Notes: generated by a model not told the origin, from the letters alone. A DNA stretch of 32,716 bases from CAVDHB01 sp963608705 (GCA_963608705.1 CAVDHB010000003.1:1-32716); one strand, 5' to 3'; shown: positions 24,349 to 32,489, counted from the first letter of the stretch. Program-made: numbers and translations.

Positions 24349-25524
24349 ATGGCGGCACTTTACATAATCATTTCATTAGTGTGCGGATTCCTTCTCGGAA
24401 TTTACTTCAAGAATAGGCAAACGGAGGCGGAAAAAAAAGCGTACGACCGTTTGAGAGAGGAAGAGGAGAAAAGGCATAACGAACAACTTCAACTGCTCAA
24501 AACCCAATTTAAAGAATTGGCTGGCGAGGTGTTGGAGGAGAAGTCCGACTTGATGAAAAGGAAAAACAAGGAACAGCTGAATGACTTGTTGGATCCGTTT
24601 AAAGATAAACTGAAGGATTTGTCGGAAACCGTACAAGCCTCTCGGACGGAAAATGCGGCGAGTCGGATGTCGGTCGAAAAGATGGTTGAGCAGCTGATGA
24701 CGCAGACAACGAATATCGGGATGGAAGCGAAACGCTTGACCGCTGCCTTGACGCATGAAAGTAAAACACAGGGGGACTGGGGAGAGACGATACTTGAACG
24801 CATTCTGGAGGATTCCGGTTTACGAAAAGGAGAGGAGTATTTCCCCCAGGAGAATGTGAAGGACGATGAGGGTAAGAATCTGCGTCCGGACATGGTGGTG
24901 AGACTTCCGGGACAAAGGCAGGTTATCATCGATGCGAAAACCTCTCTTACGGCCTATGTGGATTATGTAAATGCGCAGGACGAACTAACAAGGAACGAAC
25001 GACTGAAAGCGCACCTGCAATCCGTTAAGACCCATGTGGATGAACTGGCTCGCAAGAACTACCCGAAATCGTTCAAAGGCAAGGCGGTGGATTATGTGCT
25101 GATGTTCATCCCTAATGAAGGGTCATACATCACTGCTATGCAAGCGGACCGTGACTTGGCGTTGTATGCCTATCGCAAGAATGTCATCTTGATTAATCCC
25201 ACCAATTTAATGCTGGCTTTGAAACTGGTCTACAGCCTTTGGCAGGCGGAACGTCAGAATAAGAACGTGGAGAAAATAGTGGAACGGGCTGAGAAAATGT
25301 ACGAGCGGTTTGTGGTCTTTTCTAATACTTACCAGGATATGGAGAAGACAATTCAGAAGCTGAGCGCAACCTATGAAAAAGGAAAAAGTCAGTTGGTTTC
25401 CGGTAGAGGAAATATTACGAAAAGATTGACAGACTTGAAAAAATGTGGTCTTAATCCTTCCAAAGAATTTTCGTCTGAAGTACTGGAGCAAAGTGCGGAA
25501 GACAGTCAAATAGAAGAAAACTAA
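24349..25524 (+). CDS. rmuC: RmuC-family DNA recombination protein
   Basis: A 391-residue protein with an N-terminal membrane helix (LYIIISLVCGFLLGIYF). A long charged coiled coil runs from about 25 to 130. The RmuC nuclease-like domain follows (GDWGETILERILEDSGLRKGEEY; LRPDMVVRLPGQRQVIIDAKTSL; FIPNEGSYITAM). RmuC limits rearrangements at inverted repeats in E. coli. The domain resembles PD-(D/E)xK nucleases, with the RPDMVV and IIDAKTS strands as the likely active site. Confidence 0.93.
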   Translation: MAALYIIISLVCGFLLGIYFKNRQTEAEKKAYDRLREEEEKRHNEQLQLLKTQFKELAGEVLEEKSDLMKRKNKEQLNDLLDPFKDKLKDLSETVQASRTENAASRMSVEKMVEQLMTQTTNIGMEAKRLTAALTHESKTQGDWGETILERILEDSGLRKGEEYFPQENVKDDEGKNLRPDMVVRLPGQRQVIIDAKTSLTAYVDYVNAQDELTRNERLKAHLQSVKTHVDELARKNYPKSFKGKAVDYVLMFIPNEGSYITAMQADRDLALYAYRKNVILINPTNLMLALKLVYSLWQAERQNKNVEKIVERAEKMYERFVVFSNTYQDMEKTIQKLSATYEKGKSQLVSGRGNITKRLTDLKKCGLNPSKEFSSEVLEQSAEDSQIEEN

Positions 25525-25539
25525 CAATTAAATACAGAT

Positions 25540-26913
25540 ATGAATGCGGTAAAACCGAGTATTCCGAAAGGAACAAGAGATTTTTCGCCTGTGGAAATGG
25601 CGAAGCGCAATTATATATTCAACACCATACGGAAGGTGTACGAGTTGTACGGATTCCGTCAGATTGAGACTCCTGCCATGGAGAACCTGTCCACGTTGAT
25701 GGGCAAATATGGAGAAGAGGGCGACAAGCTGCTCTTCAAGGTGCTTAATTCTGGAGACTATCTGAGTAAGGTGCAGCCATCCGATTTGGAGAGCCGCAAT
25801 TCCTTGAAACTGGCTACGGAGATTTGCGAGAAAGGGCTTCGTTATGATTTGACGGTGCCTTTCGCGCGCTATGTGGTGCAGCATCGCCAGGACTTGACAT
25901 TGCCTTTCAAACGCTATCAGATTCAACCTGTATGGCGCGCTGACCGTCCGCAGAAAGGACGCTACCGCGAGTTCTTCCAATGTGACGCCGATGTGGTGGG
26001 AAGCGACTCGTTGCTCAACGAGGTGGAGCTGGTGCAGATTTTAGGCACTGTCTTTAATCGTTTCGGAGTAAGAGTGGCTATCCATTTCAACAATCGTAAG
26101 ATTCTGACGGGTATAGCCGAGGTGATTGGACAGCCTGACAAGGTGGTGGACATGACCGTGGCGATAGACAAACTTGACAAGATTGGCTGGGACAATGTGA
26201 AAGCCGAGTTGATGGCGTGTGGATTCACGGAGGAAAACACAGACAAGCTCCGTCCGATTCTGGACATGGAAGGCGATAACGAGGAGAAACTGAAGGCTTT
26301 CAAGACCTTGTTTGAAGGCAACGAGTGCGGAACGAAAGGAGTGGAGGAATGCGAGTTCCTTATCCATACTTTACAGGCTACGAAGTTCCATAAAGACGGT
26401 ATCGAAGTGGTCTTTGACCCCACGTTGGCGCGTGGCTTGAACTATTACACGGGCTGCATCTTCGAGGTGAAGGCGTTGGATGTCCAGATTGGCAGTATCG
26501 CCGGTGGAGGACGTTATGATAATTTGACGGGTATCTTCGGTATGCCGGGATTAAGCGGCGTGGGCGTCAGTTTCGGTGCAGACCGTATCTATGATGTGTT
26601 GAACCAGCTCGACCTGTATCCCAAAGAGGCCGTGGCGCACACGAAGGCTCTGTTCATCAATTTCGGAGAGAAAGAACTGCTTTATTCCTTGCCCATCGTG
26701 ACTCGCTTGAGAGAAGAAGGGATAAGCGTGGAAGTCTATGCCGACAAGGCGAAGATGAAGAAGCAGATGTCCTATGCCAATGCGCTGGAAATTCCGTTTG
26801 TCGTGTTGGTGGGTGAAGACGAGATGAACGCCGGAAAGCTGTCGGTGAAAGACATGGAGAGTGGCGAGCAGTTCCAGATGACACCCGATGAGCTGGTGGC
26901 AAAATTGAAATGA
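25540..26913 (+). CDS. hisS: Histidyl-tRNA synthetase
   Basis: A 457-residue class II aminoacyl-tRNA synthetase that charges tRNA-His. Motif 1 lies in the KGTRDFSP region, motif 2 is RYREFFQCDADVVG, the histidine-specific loop is RGLNYYTGCIFEV, and motif 3 is GVSFGADRIYDVL. A C-terminal anticodon-binding domain starts near 365. Length is normal. Its stop overlaps the start of the glycosyltransferase gene by 4 bp. Confidence 0.98.
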   Translation: MNAVKPSIPKGTRDFSPVEMAKRNYIFNTIRKVYELYGFRQIETPAMENLSTLMGKYGEEGDKLLFKVLNSGDYLSKVQPSDLESRNSLKLATEICEKGLRYDLTVPFARYVVQHRQDLTLPFKRYQIQPVWRADRPQKGRYREFFQCDADVVGSDSLLNEVELVQILGTVFNRFGVRVAIHFNNRKILTGIAEVIGQPDKVVDMTVAIDKLDKIGWDNVKAELMACGFTEENTDKLRPILDMEGDNEEKLKAFKTLFEGNECGTKGVEECEFLIHTLQATKFHKDGIEVVFDPTLARGLNYYTGCIFEVKALDVQIGSIAGGGRYDNLTGIFGMPGLSGVGVSFGADRIYDVLNQLDLYPKEAVAHTKALFINFGEKELLYSLPIVTRLREEGISVEVYADKAKMKKQMSYANALEIPFVVLVGEDEMNAGKLSVKDMESGEQFQMTPDELVAKLK

Positions 26914-28406
26914 ATATGAGAGAGCAGCTAATCAATTGTTTCCTTCCTTATGGCAGTCTTCCCGATTTGAAGCGTACCATACAGGAACTGAGGAAAACAG
27001 GATGGATAAAGAGCATATACATCCTTTCAGATAAAGACCAGCCCGCCGTGGATGGGTGCGAGGTGATGCACTGCAACGGCTTCAGGGAAACGGCCACTTT
27101 ACGGTCCATCGCTTCTTTGTGCGATACGCCTTATACGCTGTTTTACACGAAAGACACAGCGTTGGAGTGGGGATTCCTCGCCTTGGACAGGTGGCTTCAG
27201 ATTGCGGAAGACACACAGGCGGCTTTCAGTTATGCCGACCATTTTGACGTGGCGGACGGAAAGCGTGTGAAAGTGCCGGTGATAGATTATCAAAAGGGGA
27301 GTCTCAGAGATGATTTTGACTTCGGCCCTGTGTTGTTGTACCGTACCAGCGCTTTTATCGAGGCAGTTTCCCGGATGCGGACGGACTATATGTTCGGCGC
27401 ATTGTACGACCTGCGTCTGAAAGTGTCGCAGAAAGCGGATTTCGTACATATCAACGAATATTTGTATTACGAAGTAGAGACGGACAACCGCAAGTCGGGG
27501 GAGAAGCTCTTCGACTATGTAGACCCTAAGAATCGGGCCACGCAGATTGAGATGGAGAAAATTTGTACGGCTCATTTGAAAGATATCGGCGGCTATTTGG
27601 CTCCGGGTGATGAGAAAGGGTTGGACCTTTCCGCTGAAAAGGACGATTTTGTGTACGAGGCTTCCGTGGTGATTCCTGTGAAAAACCGTGCGAAAACCAT
27701 CCGTCAATGCATAGAGTCTGCCTGGAGACAGGATATGGGCGATTCGGGCTTCCGATACAACGTGTTGGTGGTGGACGATAATTCTACCGACGGCACCTCG
27801 GAGATTGTGGATGAGATGGCTTCTCAGAGTGACCGGCTCTTCCACATTTGCCAGGACAAGTCTTTCCATGGTATCGGGGGCAACTGGAATGTGGCGGTGC
27901 ATGACCCACGCTGCGGACGCTTTGCCTTGCAGCTGGACAGCGACGATATGTATTACGACAATCATACGGTGCTGAAATTCATCCGTGCGTTCTATGAGCA
28001 GCAATGTGCCATGGTGATTGGCACCTACCAGATGACGGACTATGAGTTGAACCCCATTCCGCCCGGTGTGATTGACCATCGTGAGTGGACTCCTGAGAAC
28101 GGGCGTAACAATGCGTTGCGTATCAACGGACTGGGGGCGCCTCGTGGTTTTTACACTCCTGTGCTGCGTACTTTGAACTTCCCTACCACGAAGTATGGAG
28201 AAGATTACGAGGTGGCCTTGCGAGTGAGCCGGTCGTACAAGATTGGACGTATCTATGACGTGATATATAACTGCCGTCGTTGGGGCGGAAACTCTGACGC
28301 GGCGTTGGATATAGAGTCCGTGAACCGCAACAACACGTATAAAGACCGTCTGCGCACATGGGAGTTGCAGGCGCGTGTGGCACTTAACAAACAGCGTAAA
28401 GCCTGA
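26910..28406 (+). CDS. Glycosyltransferase with a degenerate N-terminal and an intact C-terminal GT-A module
   Basis: A 498-residue cytosolic protein. The C-terminal half is a clear family 2 glycosyltransferase: EASVVIPVKNR (250-260), VVDDNSTDGT (287-296) for the nucleotide-sugar, and the metal motif LDSDD (342-346). The N-terminal ~200 residues also look like a GT-A fold, with TPYTLFYTKDTALEW (73-87) where an intact enzyme would have a DxD-type motif, and FSYADHFDVADGKRV after it. That half may be catalytically dead or have another role; this is inference from motif order. No membrane segment is seen. It is coupled to hisS by overlap and to DUF4922 by a 3-bp gap. Confidence 0.85.
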   Translation: MNMREQLINCFLPYGSLPDLKRTIQELRKTGWIKSIYILSDKDQPAVDGCEVMHCNGFRETATLRSIASLCDTPYTLFYTKDTALEWGFLALDRWLQIAEDTQAAFSYADHFDVADGKRVKVPVIDYQKGSLRDDFDFGPVLLYRTSAFIEAVSRMRTDYMFGALYDLRLKVSQKADFVHINEYLYYEVETDNRKSGEKLFDYVDPKNRATQIEMEKICTAHLKDIGGYLAPGDEKGLDLSAEKDDFVYEASVVIPVKNRAKTIRQCIESAWRQDMGDSGFRYNVLVVDDNSTDGTSEIVDEMASQSDRLFHICQDKSFHGIGGNWNVAVHDPRCGRFALQLDSDDMYYDNHTVLKFIRAFYEQQCAMVIGTYQMTDYELNPIPPGVIDHREWTPENGRNNALRINGLGAPRGFYTPVLRTLNFPTTKYGEDYEVALRVSRSYKIGRIYDVIYNCRRWGGNSDAALDIESVNRNNTYKDRLRTWELQARVALNKQRKA

Positions 28407-28409
28407 CCT

Positions 28410-29348
28410 ATGGAAGAGTATCGTATGTACAGAGGGCTTGCCATGGCGGCCCGTCAGCTGCTTTCCGAGCAGGTGGAGGAATGGCCGCTCTTTGCGAAAA
28501 GACGGGAGGCGGTCGCTACATCCCGTCTGCGTTCTATCGCCTTGGGACCAGCCGACAGTGTGTTGGTGATGTTCAATCCGGAACGAATCAAATCGGTTGA
28601 GGCGGATATTTCGCCGGAGGTTATCGCTTCCCGGGCTTGTTTCCTGTGCGATGCCGGTAGAGACCCTTTGCAACGCAGTTTGGCGGTAGGCTCTAATTAC
28701 ACGTTGCAGGTCAATCCTTATCCCATTTTCACGGAGCATTTCACGGTGACTTACCGTGCGCATATTCCGCAGCAGCTCAAGGGACATGAGCGGGAATTTG
28801 TGGACATCATGGGAGGATTGGAGGAAATGGGTGTATTCTACAACGGCCCGCAATGCGGCGCCTCTGCTCCTGACCATCTGCATTTTCAGGCGTTTGGCGA
28901 GGTGATGAGGCTGCCGGCTCTGTTGATGTACCGGGAATGGCCTTCCCGTCCTTACATAGAGGGCGTGTCCTGTTTGGAGGTGGATTGTCGCTCGGTGTTG
29001 CTTATCGAGACGGATTCTGCCAGCAAGGCTGCGGACTGCCTTGCCCGTGTGATGGAACACCTGCCGGTGAAAGAAGGAGAGTACGAGCCACGGGTGAATG
29101 TGGTGGGTACTTTCAGCCAATACGGAGACACAGGACAGTACACGATTCTCATCTTCCCTCGCGAAGCGTTGCGCCCCTCTTGTTATTTTGAGAAGGAAGC
29201 GGAGAAGAGACATGTCATAAGTCCTGCCACCGTGGAGATGGGCGGATTGATGATTACTGTAAATGAACACGACTTCGAGACGCTGAACGCTGAGGACGTG
29301 CGGAAGATATACGAGGAATGCGCATGGCAAGGGTTGAGAAAAGCGTGA
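28410..29348 (+). CDS. DUF4922 protein, HIT/GDP-hexose-phosphorylase-like
   Basis: A 312-residue soluble protein with an HxHxQ motif (HLHFQ, 156-160) in a HIT/GalT-like context, preceded by ACFLCDAGRD (76-85) and VNPYPIFTEHFTV (101-113). This pattern is like that of ATP adenylyltransferases and plant VTC2-type GDP-L-galactose phosphorylases, where the middle histidine forms a nucleotidyl intermediate. The likely reaction is phosphorolysis or nucleotidyl transfer on a nucleotide-sugar. The substrate is unknown. The 3' end overlaps the AmpG-like permease gene by 25-31 bp. Confidence 0.82.
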   Translation: MEEYRMYRGLAMAARQLLSEQVEEWPLFAKRREAVATSRLRSIALGPADSVLVMFNPERIKSVEADISPEVIASRACFLCDAGRDPLQRSLAVGSNYTLQVNPYPIFTEHFTVTYRAHIPQQLKGHEREFVDIMGGLEEMGVFYNGPQCGASAPDHLHFQAFGEVMRLPALLMYREWPSRPYIEGVSCLEVDCRSVLLIETDSASKAADCLARVMEHLPVKEGEYEPRVNVVGTFSQYGDTGQYTILIFPREALRPSCYFEKEAEKRHVISPATVEMGGLMITVNEHDFETLNAEDVRKIYEECAWQGLRKA

Positions 29349-30700
29349 GGAACCGTTCTCCGTGGGCGTGGATTCCGACCTTGTATTTCGTGGAGGGACT
29401 TCCGTATGTGGCGGTAGTGTTGATTTCCGTCATCATGTACAAGCGTATGGGACTTTCCAACACCGACATCGCTTTCTTTACCAGCTTGATTTACCTGCCT
29501 TGGGTGGTCAAGCCGATATGGAGTCCGTTTGTGGACATTCTGAAGACCAAGCGGTGGTGGACGCTCACCATGCAACTCTTTGTGGCGGTGGGGCTGGCGT
29601 TGATAGCTTTGTTTCTGCCCTTGAAATGCTTCTTTGCGGCTTCGTTGGTCGTGTTCGGCTTCATGGCTTTCGCCTCGGCCACGCACGACATCGCCGCAGA
29701 TGGCTTCTACATGCTGGCCTTGAATGAGAAAGACCAGTCTTTGTTTGTGGGCATCCGTAGCACGTTCTATCGTGCCGCCATGATTGCGGGGCAAGGACCG
29801 TTGGTCATCCTGGCTGGCTACCTGGAGAACCACAGCGAGGGCATGATGCGCTTCTGGCAGTCTATGCCGTGGGGCGCATGGGTGAATACCTCTGCCGGAT
29901 TGCTTGCGGAGAAAGGAGCCGGAGGTGGTGAGGTGGCTTCCGCCTGGAGTCTGACATTCTTGCTTCTTGCCGTGGTGTTTGCGGTGGTGTTTTTCTACCA
30001 CCATTGGGCGTTACCCCGTCCTGTGGCGGACAAGGAGCAGGGGACACATCTCAAGTCAGCTGGAGAGGTGATGAGAGAGTTCGGTGAAACTTTCTCCTCT
30101 TTTTTTCGTAAAAAACATATACTTTCAGCCGTACTCTTTCTGTTGTTCTTCCGCTTCCCGGAAGCGCAGCTTGTGAAACTTATAAACCCCTTTTTGCTTG
30201 ATCCATTGGAGAAAGGCGGGTTGGGATTGAGTACGGAGGAAATCGGACTGGTCTACGGTATTGTGGGAGTGGTCGGATTGACGCTTGGAGGTATTCTTGG
30301 AGGAATATGCGCCTCTCGTGGTGGACTGAAAAAGTGGCTGTGGCCTATGTCTTGGGCTATTTCCTTGACATGTATCACCTTCGTATTCCTTAGTTTCACA
30401 CAGACACAGAACCTTTTTCTCATCAACCTCTGTGTTTTCATTGAGCAGCTGGGCTACGGCTTCGGCTTCACAGCCTATATGCTCTACATGATTTATTTCT
30501 CGGAAGGAGAACACAAGACGGCTCATTACGCAATCTGCACGGGGTTCATGGCCTTGGGTATGACGGTGCCGGGAATGTTCGCTGGCTGGTTGCAGGAGCT
30601 GATTGGCTACAAGATGTTCTTCATCTGGGTCATGATTTGCTGCGTCTCCACGATAGCGGTCAGTGCGTTTGTAAAAATTGATAATAATTCAAAGAAATGA
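29324..30700 (+). CDS. AmpG-like major facilitator permease
   Basis: A polytopic membrane protein of about 458 residues with about twelve hydrophobic segments. The N-terminal segment WIPTLYFVEGLPYVAV and the ATHDIAADGF loop after the fourth helix resemble AmpG-type muropeptide permeases and related MFS proteins. AmpG imports anhydro-muropeptides. The start may be ATG 29318 or 29324; both lie inside the DUF4922 gene. The 3' end overlaps the kinase-like gene by 4 bp (ATGA). A different sugar or peptide conjugate as substrate is possible. Confidence 0.85.
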   Translation: MARVEKSVRNRSPWAWIPTLYFVEGLPYVAVVLISVIMYKRMGLSNTDIAFFTSLIYLPWVVKPIWSPFVDILKTKRWWTLTMQLFVAVGLALIALFLPLKCFFAASLVVFGFMAFASATHDIAADGFYMLALNEKDQSLFVGIRSTFYRAAMIAGQGPLVILAGYLENHSEGMMRFWQSMPWGAWVNTSAGLLAEKGAGGGEVASAWSLTFLLLAVVFAVVFFYHHWALPRPVADKEQGTHLKSAGEVMREFGETFSSFFRKKHILSAVLFLLFFRFPEAQLVKLINPFLLDPLEKGGLGLSTEEIGLVYGIVGVVGLTLGGILGGICASRGGLKKWLWPMSWAISLTCITFVFLSFTQTQNLFLINLCVFIEQLGYGFGFTAYMLYMIYFSEGEHKTAHYAICTGFMALGMTVPGMFAGWLQELIGYKMFFIWVMICCVSTIAVSAFVKIDNNSKK

Positions 30701-31530
30701 TATTACTTGCAGATAGCGGGTCCACAAAGACTGAATGGTGTGTGGCTCAGCAGGGAAAACAGATAAAGACGATTCTCACCAAGGGCATTAACCCTGTATT
30801 CGAGACAGGAGAAGAGATTGTCAAAGAATTGCAGGCCAATTTATTGCCGGAATTGGAGGGAATCACTGTAGAGAAAGTCCAGTTCTACGGAGCGGGATGT
30901 GCCTACGAGGAAGTGAACAAGGTAGTGGAACGTGCCGTGGGCGGATTGTTGAATGTGCCAGTGGAGGTGAACAGCGACTTGCTGTGTGCCGCTCGTGCTT
31001 TGTTCGGGAGGCAGAAGGGAATCGCTTGTATCTTGGGGACGGGTTCAAATTCTTGCCTGTATGACGGAGAACGCATAGTGGAAAACGTTTCTCCCCTTGG
31101 GTTTATCTTAGGAGATGAAGGCAGTGGAGCCGTCTTGGGACGACTGATGGTAGGAGCCGCTTTGAAGAATCAATTGGGAGAAGGCATGAGAGAAAAGTTT
31201 CTCAAACGCTTTAATCTCACGGTGCCAGACATCATCGACCGTGTGTACAGAAAGCCGTTCCCCAACCGTTTTCTGGCCTCCTTGTCCGTTTTCTTGAAGG
31301 AAAACATAGACCATCCCGAAGTGCGTACCTTGGTACGTAAATCCTTCGACCGTTTCTTCCGCCGTAATGTCATGCAATATCCCGACTGCCACCGACTGCG
31401 GGTCAGCTTTGTGGGCAGTATAGCGTATTACTATCAAGATGTCCTGAAGGAAGTGGCCGACGGACGCGCCTTACATATTGGCGAGATTATTCAAGCTCCC
31501 ATGGAGGGCTTGGTACGGCAATCCATGTAA
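30697..31530 (+). CDS. BadF/BadG-family ATPase, probable N-acetylhexosamine kinase
   Basis: A 277-residue ASKHA-fold protein of the BadF/BadG/BcrA/BcrD family that includes GlcNAc kinase and MurK. The phosphate-1 loop is DSGSTKTEW (5-13), followed by ILGTGSNSCLYDG (phosphate-2) and LGDEGSGAVLGR, the adenosine-side glycine motif. GlcNAc or MurNAc kinase is favoured over the benzoyl-CoA reductase activator role because the protein lacks the iron-sulfur cysteines in the usual arrangement and follows an AmpG-like permease. It is the last gene of the rightward run; the palindromic hairpin at 31587-31620 follows. Confidence 0.87.
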   Translation: MILLADSGSTKTEWCVAQQGKQIKTILTKGINPVFETGEEIVKELQANLLPELEGITVEKVQFYGAGCAYEEVNKVVERAVGGLLNVPVEVNSDLLCAARALFGRQKGIACILGTGSNSCLYDGERIVENVSPLGFILGDEGSGAVLGRLMVGAALKNQLGEGMREKFLKRFNLTVPDIIDRVYRKPFPNRFLASLSVFLKENIDHPEVRTLVRKSFDRFFRRNVMQYPDCHRLRVSFVGSIAYYYQDVLKEVADGRALHIGEIIQAPMEGLVRQSM

Positions 31531-31586
31531 GATAAGCCTCTTTTTAGCATTGGATTTTCAAATCCATCAAAACGATGTTACAACAC

Positions 31587-31620
31587 AAAGTGGAGACGCG
31601 ATTCATCGCGTCTCCACTTT
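31587..31620. terminator. Long palindrome, probable terminator after the BadF-type gene (copy 2)
   Basis: AAAGTGGAGACGCGAT-TC-ATCGCGTCTCCACTTT is a perfect 16-bp inverted repeat containing the 22-bp dispersed palindrome. The outer A/T arms make a short T-tract on either strand. It lies 57 bp after the last gene. The trailing ATTCATCGCATCTCTAT (about 31629-31646) matches the sequence after copy 1. Another short hairpin, TGGATTT-TC-AAATCCA, lies at 31551-31566. Confidence 0.65.
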
Positions 31621-31897
31621 CATTAGCGATTCATCGCATCTCTATATCCATTAGCGATGAATAGAATCTGTACGGGAAAGATTTGTAGAATCTATAATTT
31701 AACCTTCTCTCACTTGCTTTTCACCCTTGATAAATGTGTAAAACACTAAGAAAAGCTGAGACGCGATGAATCGCGTCTCTACTCTGGTGGTACGATTACA
31801 GATAATTATATATTCTAACTTTCTAAAAGTCAATAAGATGTAAGTCTCCAGCTCCCAGTCAGCGCCGAGACATCTTTAATCACAGTTACTCTTATTC
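31621..31897. other. Non-coding stretch with palindrome copy 3
   Basis: No gene is seen. The only clear structure is GAGACGCGAT-GA-ATCGCGTCTC at 31758-31779, the third copy of the dispersed palindrome. The rest is AT-rich and shows no promoter or terminator that I would defend. Confidence 0.6.
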
Positions 31898-32034
31898 GGT
31901 GTAAGACGTAAGATGTGTAAGTGGATTTCATACTTTCACGCGCGGGCGCATGAGGCAGAAAATTACCCTTGTTTTCATACAAATATTCCTGTAAAGTTAT
32001 GAAATCCACTTACACATCCTACACATCTTACACC
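31898..32034. repeat. Long inverted-repeat element, copy A
   Basis: The left arm 31898-31932 and right arm 31998-32034 are inverted copies; the inner 21 bp (31912-31932 and 31998-32018) match perfectly. The ~65-bp centre holds CACGCGCGGGCGCATGAG and a conserved tail ending in CTGTAAAGT. Arms contain GTAAG-type sub-repeats. Copy B at 32167-32301 has the same plan. Confidence 0.9.
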
Positions 32035-32044
32035 ATCTCTGTGT

Positions 32045-32165
32045 CTCACCGCAAAAGTCGTCATAACTCACCGCAGAAAAAAATTACTCACCGTGCAATT
32101 TTTCCAGTTCACCGTGCAATTTTCGTAACTCACCGTATAATTTCCCCTGTTCACCGCATGAATTC
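32045..32165. repeat. Six ~21-bp tandem repeats between copies A and B
   Basis: Units anchored on CACCG start at 32047, 32069, 32089, 32110, 32131 and 32152 (spacings 22, 20, 21, 21, 21). The consensus is near TCACCGTGCAATTTTCGTAAC. Because 21 bp is seven codons, one frame reads as a heptapeptide repeat, but the ORF is short and starts inside copy A. I treat it as non-coding. Confidence 0.85.
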
Positions 32166-32166
32166 C

Positions 32167-32301
32167 GCGTAAGTGCGTAAGTAACGTAAGTGGATTTCAA
32201 CCTCTCACGCGCGGGCGCGTGAGAAAGAAAATCACTCTTGTTTTTATAGAAGTGTTCCCGTAAAGTTATGAAACCCGCTTACGCTACTTACGTACTTACG
32301 C
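32167..32301. repeat. Long inverted-repeat element, copy B
   Basis: The left arm 32167-32199 and right arm 32267-32301 are inverted copies with four mismatches in 33 positions. The centre begins with the perfect palindrome CTCACGCGC-GG-GCGCGTGAG and ends CCCGTAAAGT, parallel to copy A. The arm sequences differ from copy A but match each other. Confidence 0.9.
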
Positions 32302-32421
32302 TGTTTTCCTCTGCGGGTACCTTGGAATCCGCCCGCATCCGCCGGAAAAACGCTGAAAAATTATCACCGAGATAAACAAAAGATACACAGCGGGTTAAGC
32401 CTTAAATCCGCAAGTGTCCGC

Positions 32422-32451
32422 AAAAAAACTTCAAAAAAAGTCTCCGTAAAA
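32422..32451 (+). promoter_or_regulatory. A-tracts upstream of the rRNA promoter
   Basis: A7 at 32422-32428 and A7 at 32433-32439 are spaced 11 bp apart, with A4 at 32448-32451. Helically phased A-tracts directly upstream of the -33 element look like a curved UP-type activating region. Confidence 0.55.
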
Positions 32452-32483
32452 TTTGGCGGTTTGGAAAAGTCGCCGTACTTTTG
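32452..32483 (+). promoter_or_regulatory. rRNA operon promoter
   Basis: -33 TTTG at 32452-32455, a 20-bp gap, -7 TACTTTTG at 32476-32483. Transcription should start near 32490. Confidence 0.85.
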
Positions 32484-32489
32484 CAACCG

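Noticed and set aside
27099..29330. A 743-codon open frame on the minus strand
   Set aside because: It lies opposite the glycosyltransferase and DUF4922 genes, both with clear family motifs and tight coupling. Its translation is rich in His, Arg and Ser and shows no domain.
32042..32168. CRISPR-like array
   Set aside because: The units are ~21 bp in total with only a few variable bases, too short to hold spacers.
31969..32172. A 67-codon frame with heptapeptide repeats (THRAIFP-like)
   Set aside because: It begins inside the inverted-repeat element and its repeats arise from the 21-bp DNA period. The composition is biased and no promoter is seen. I kept it only as an observation.
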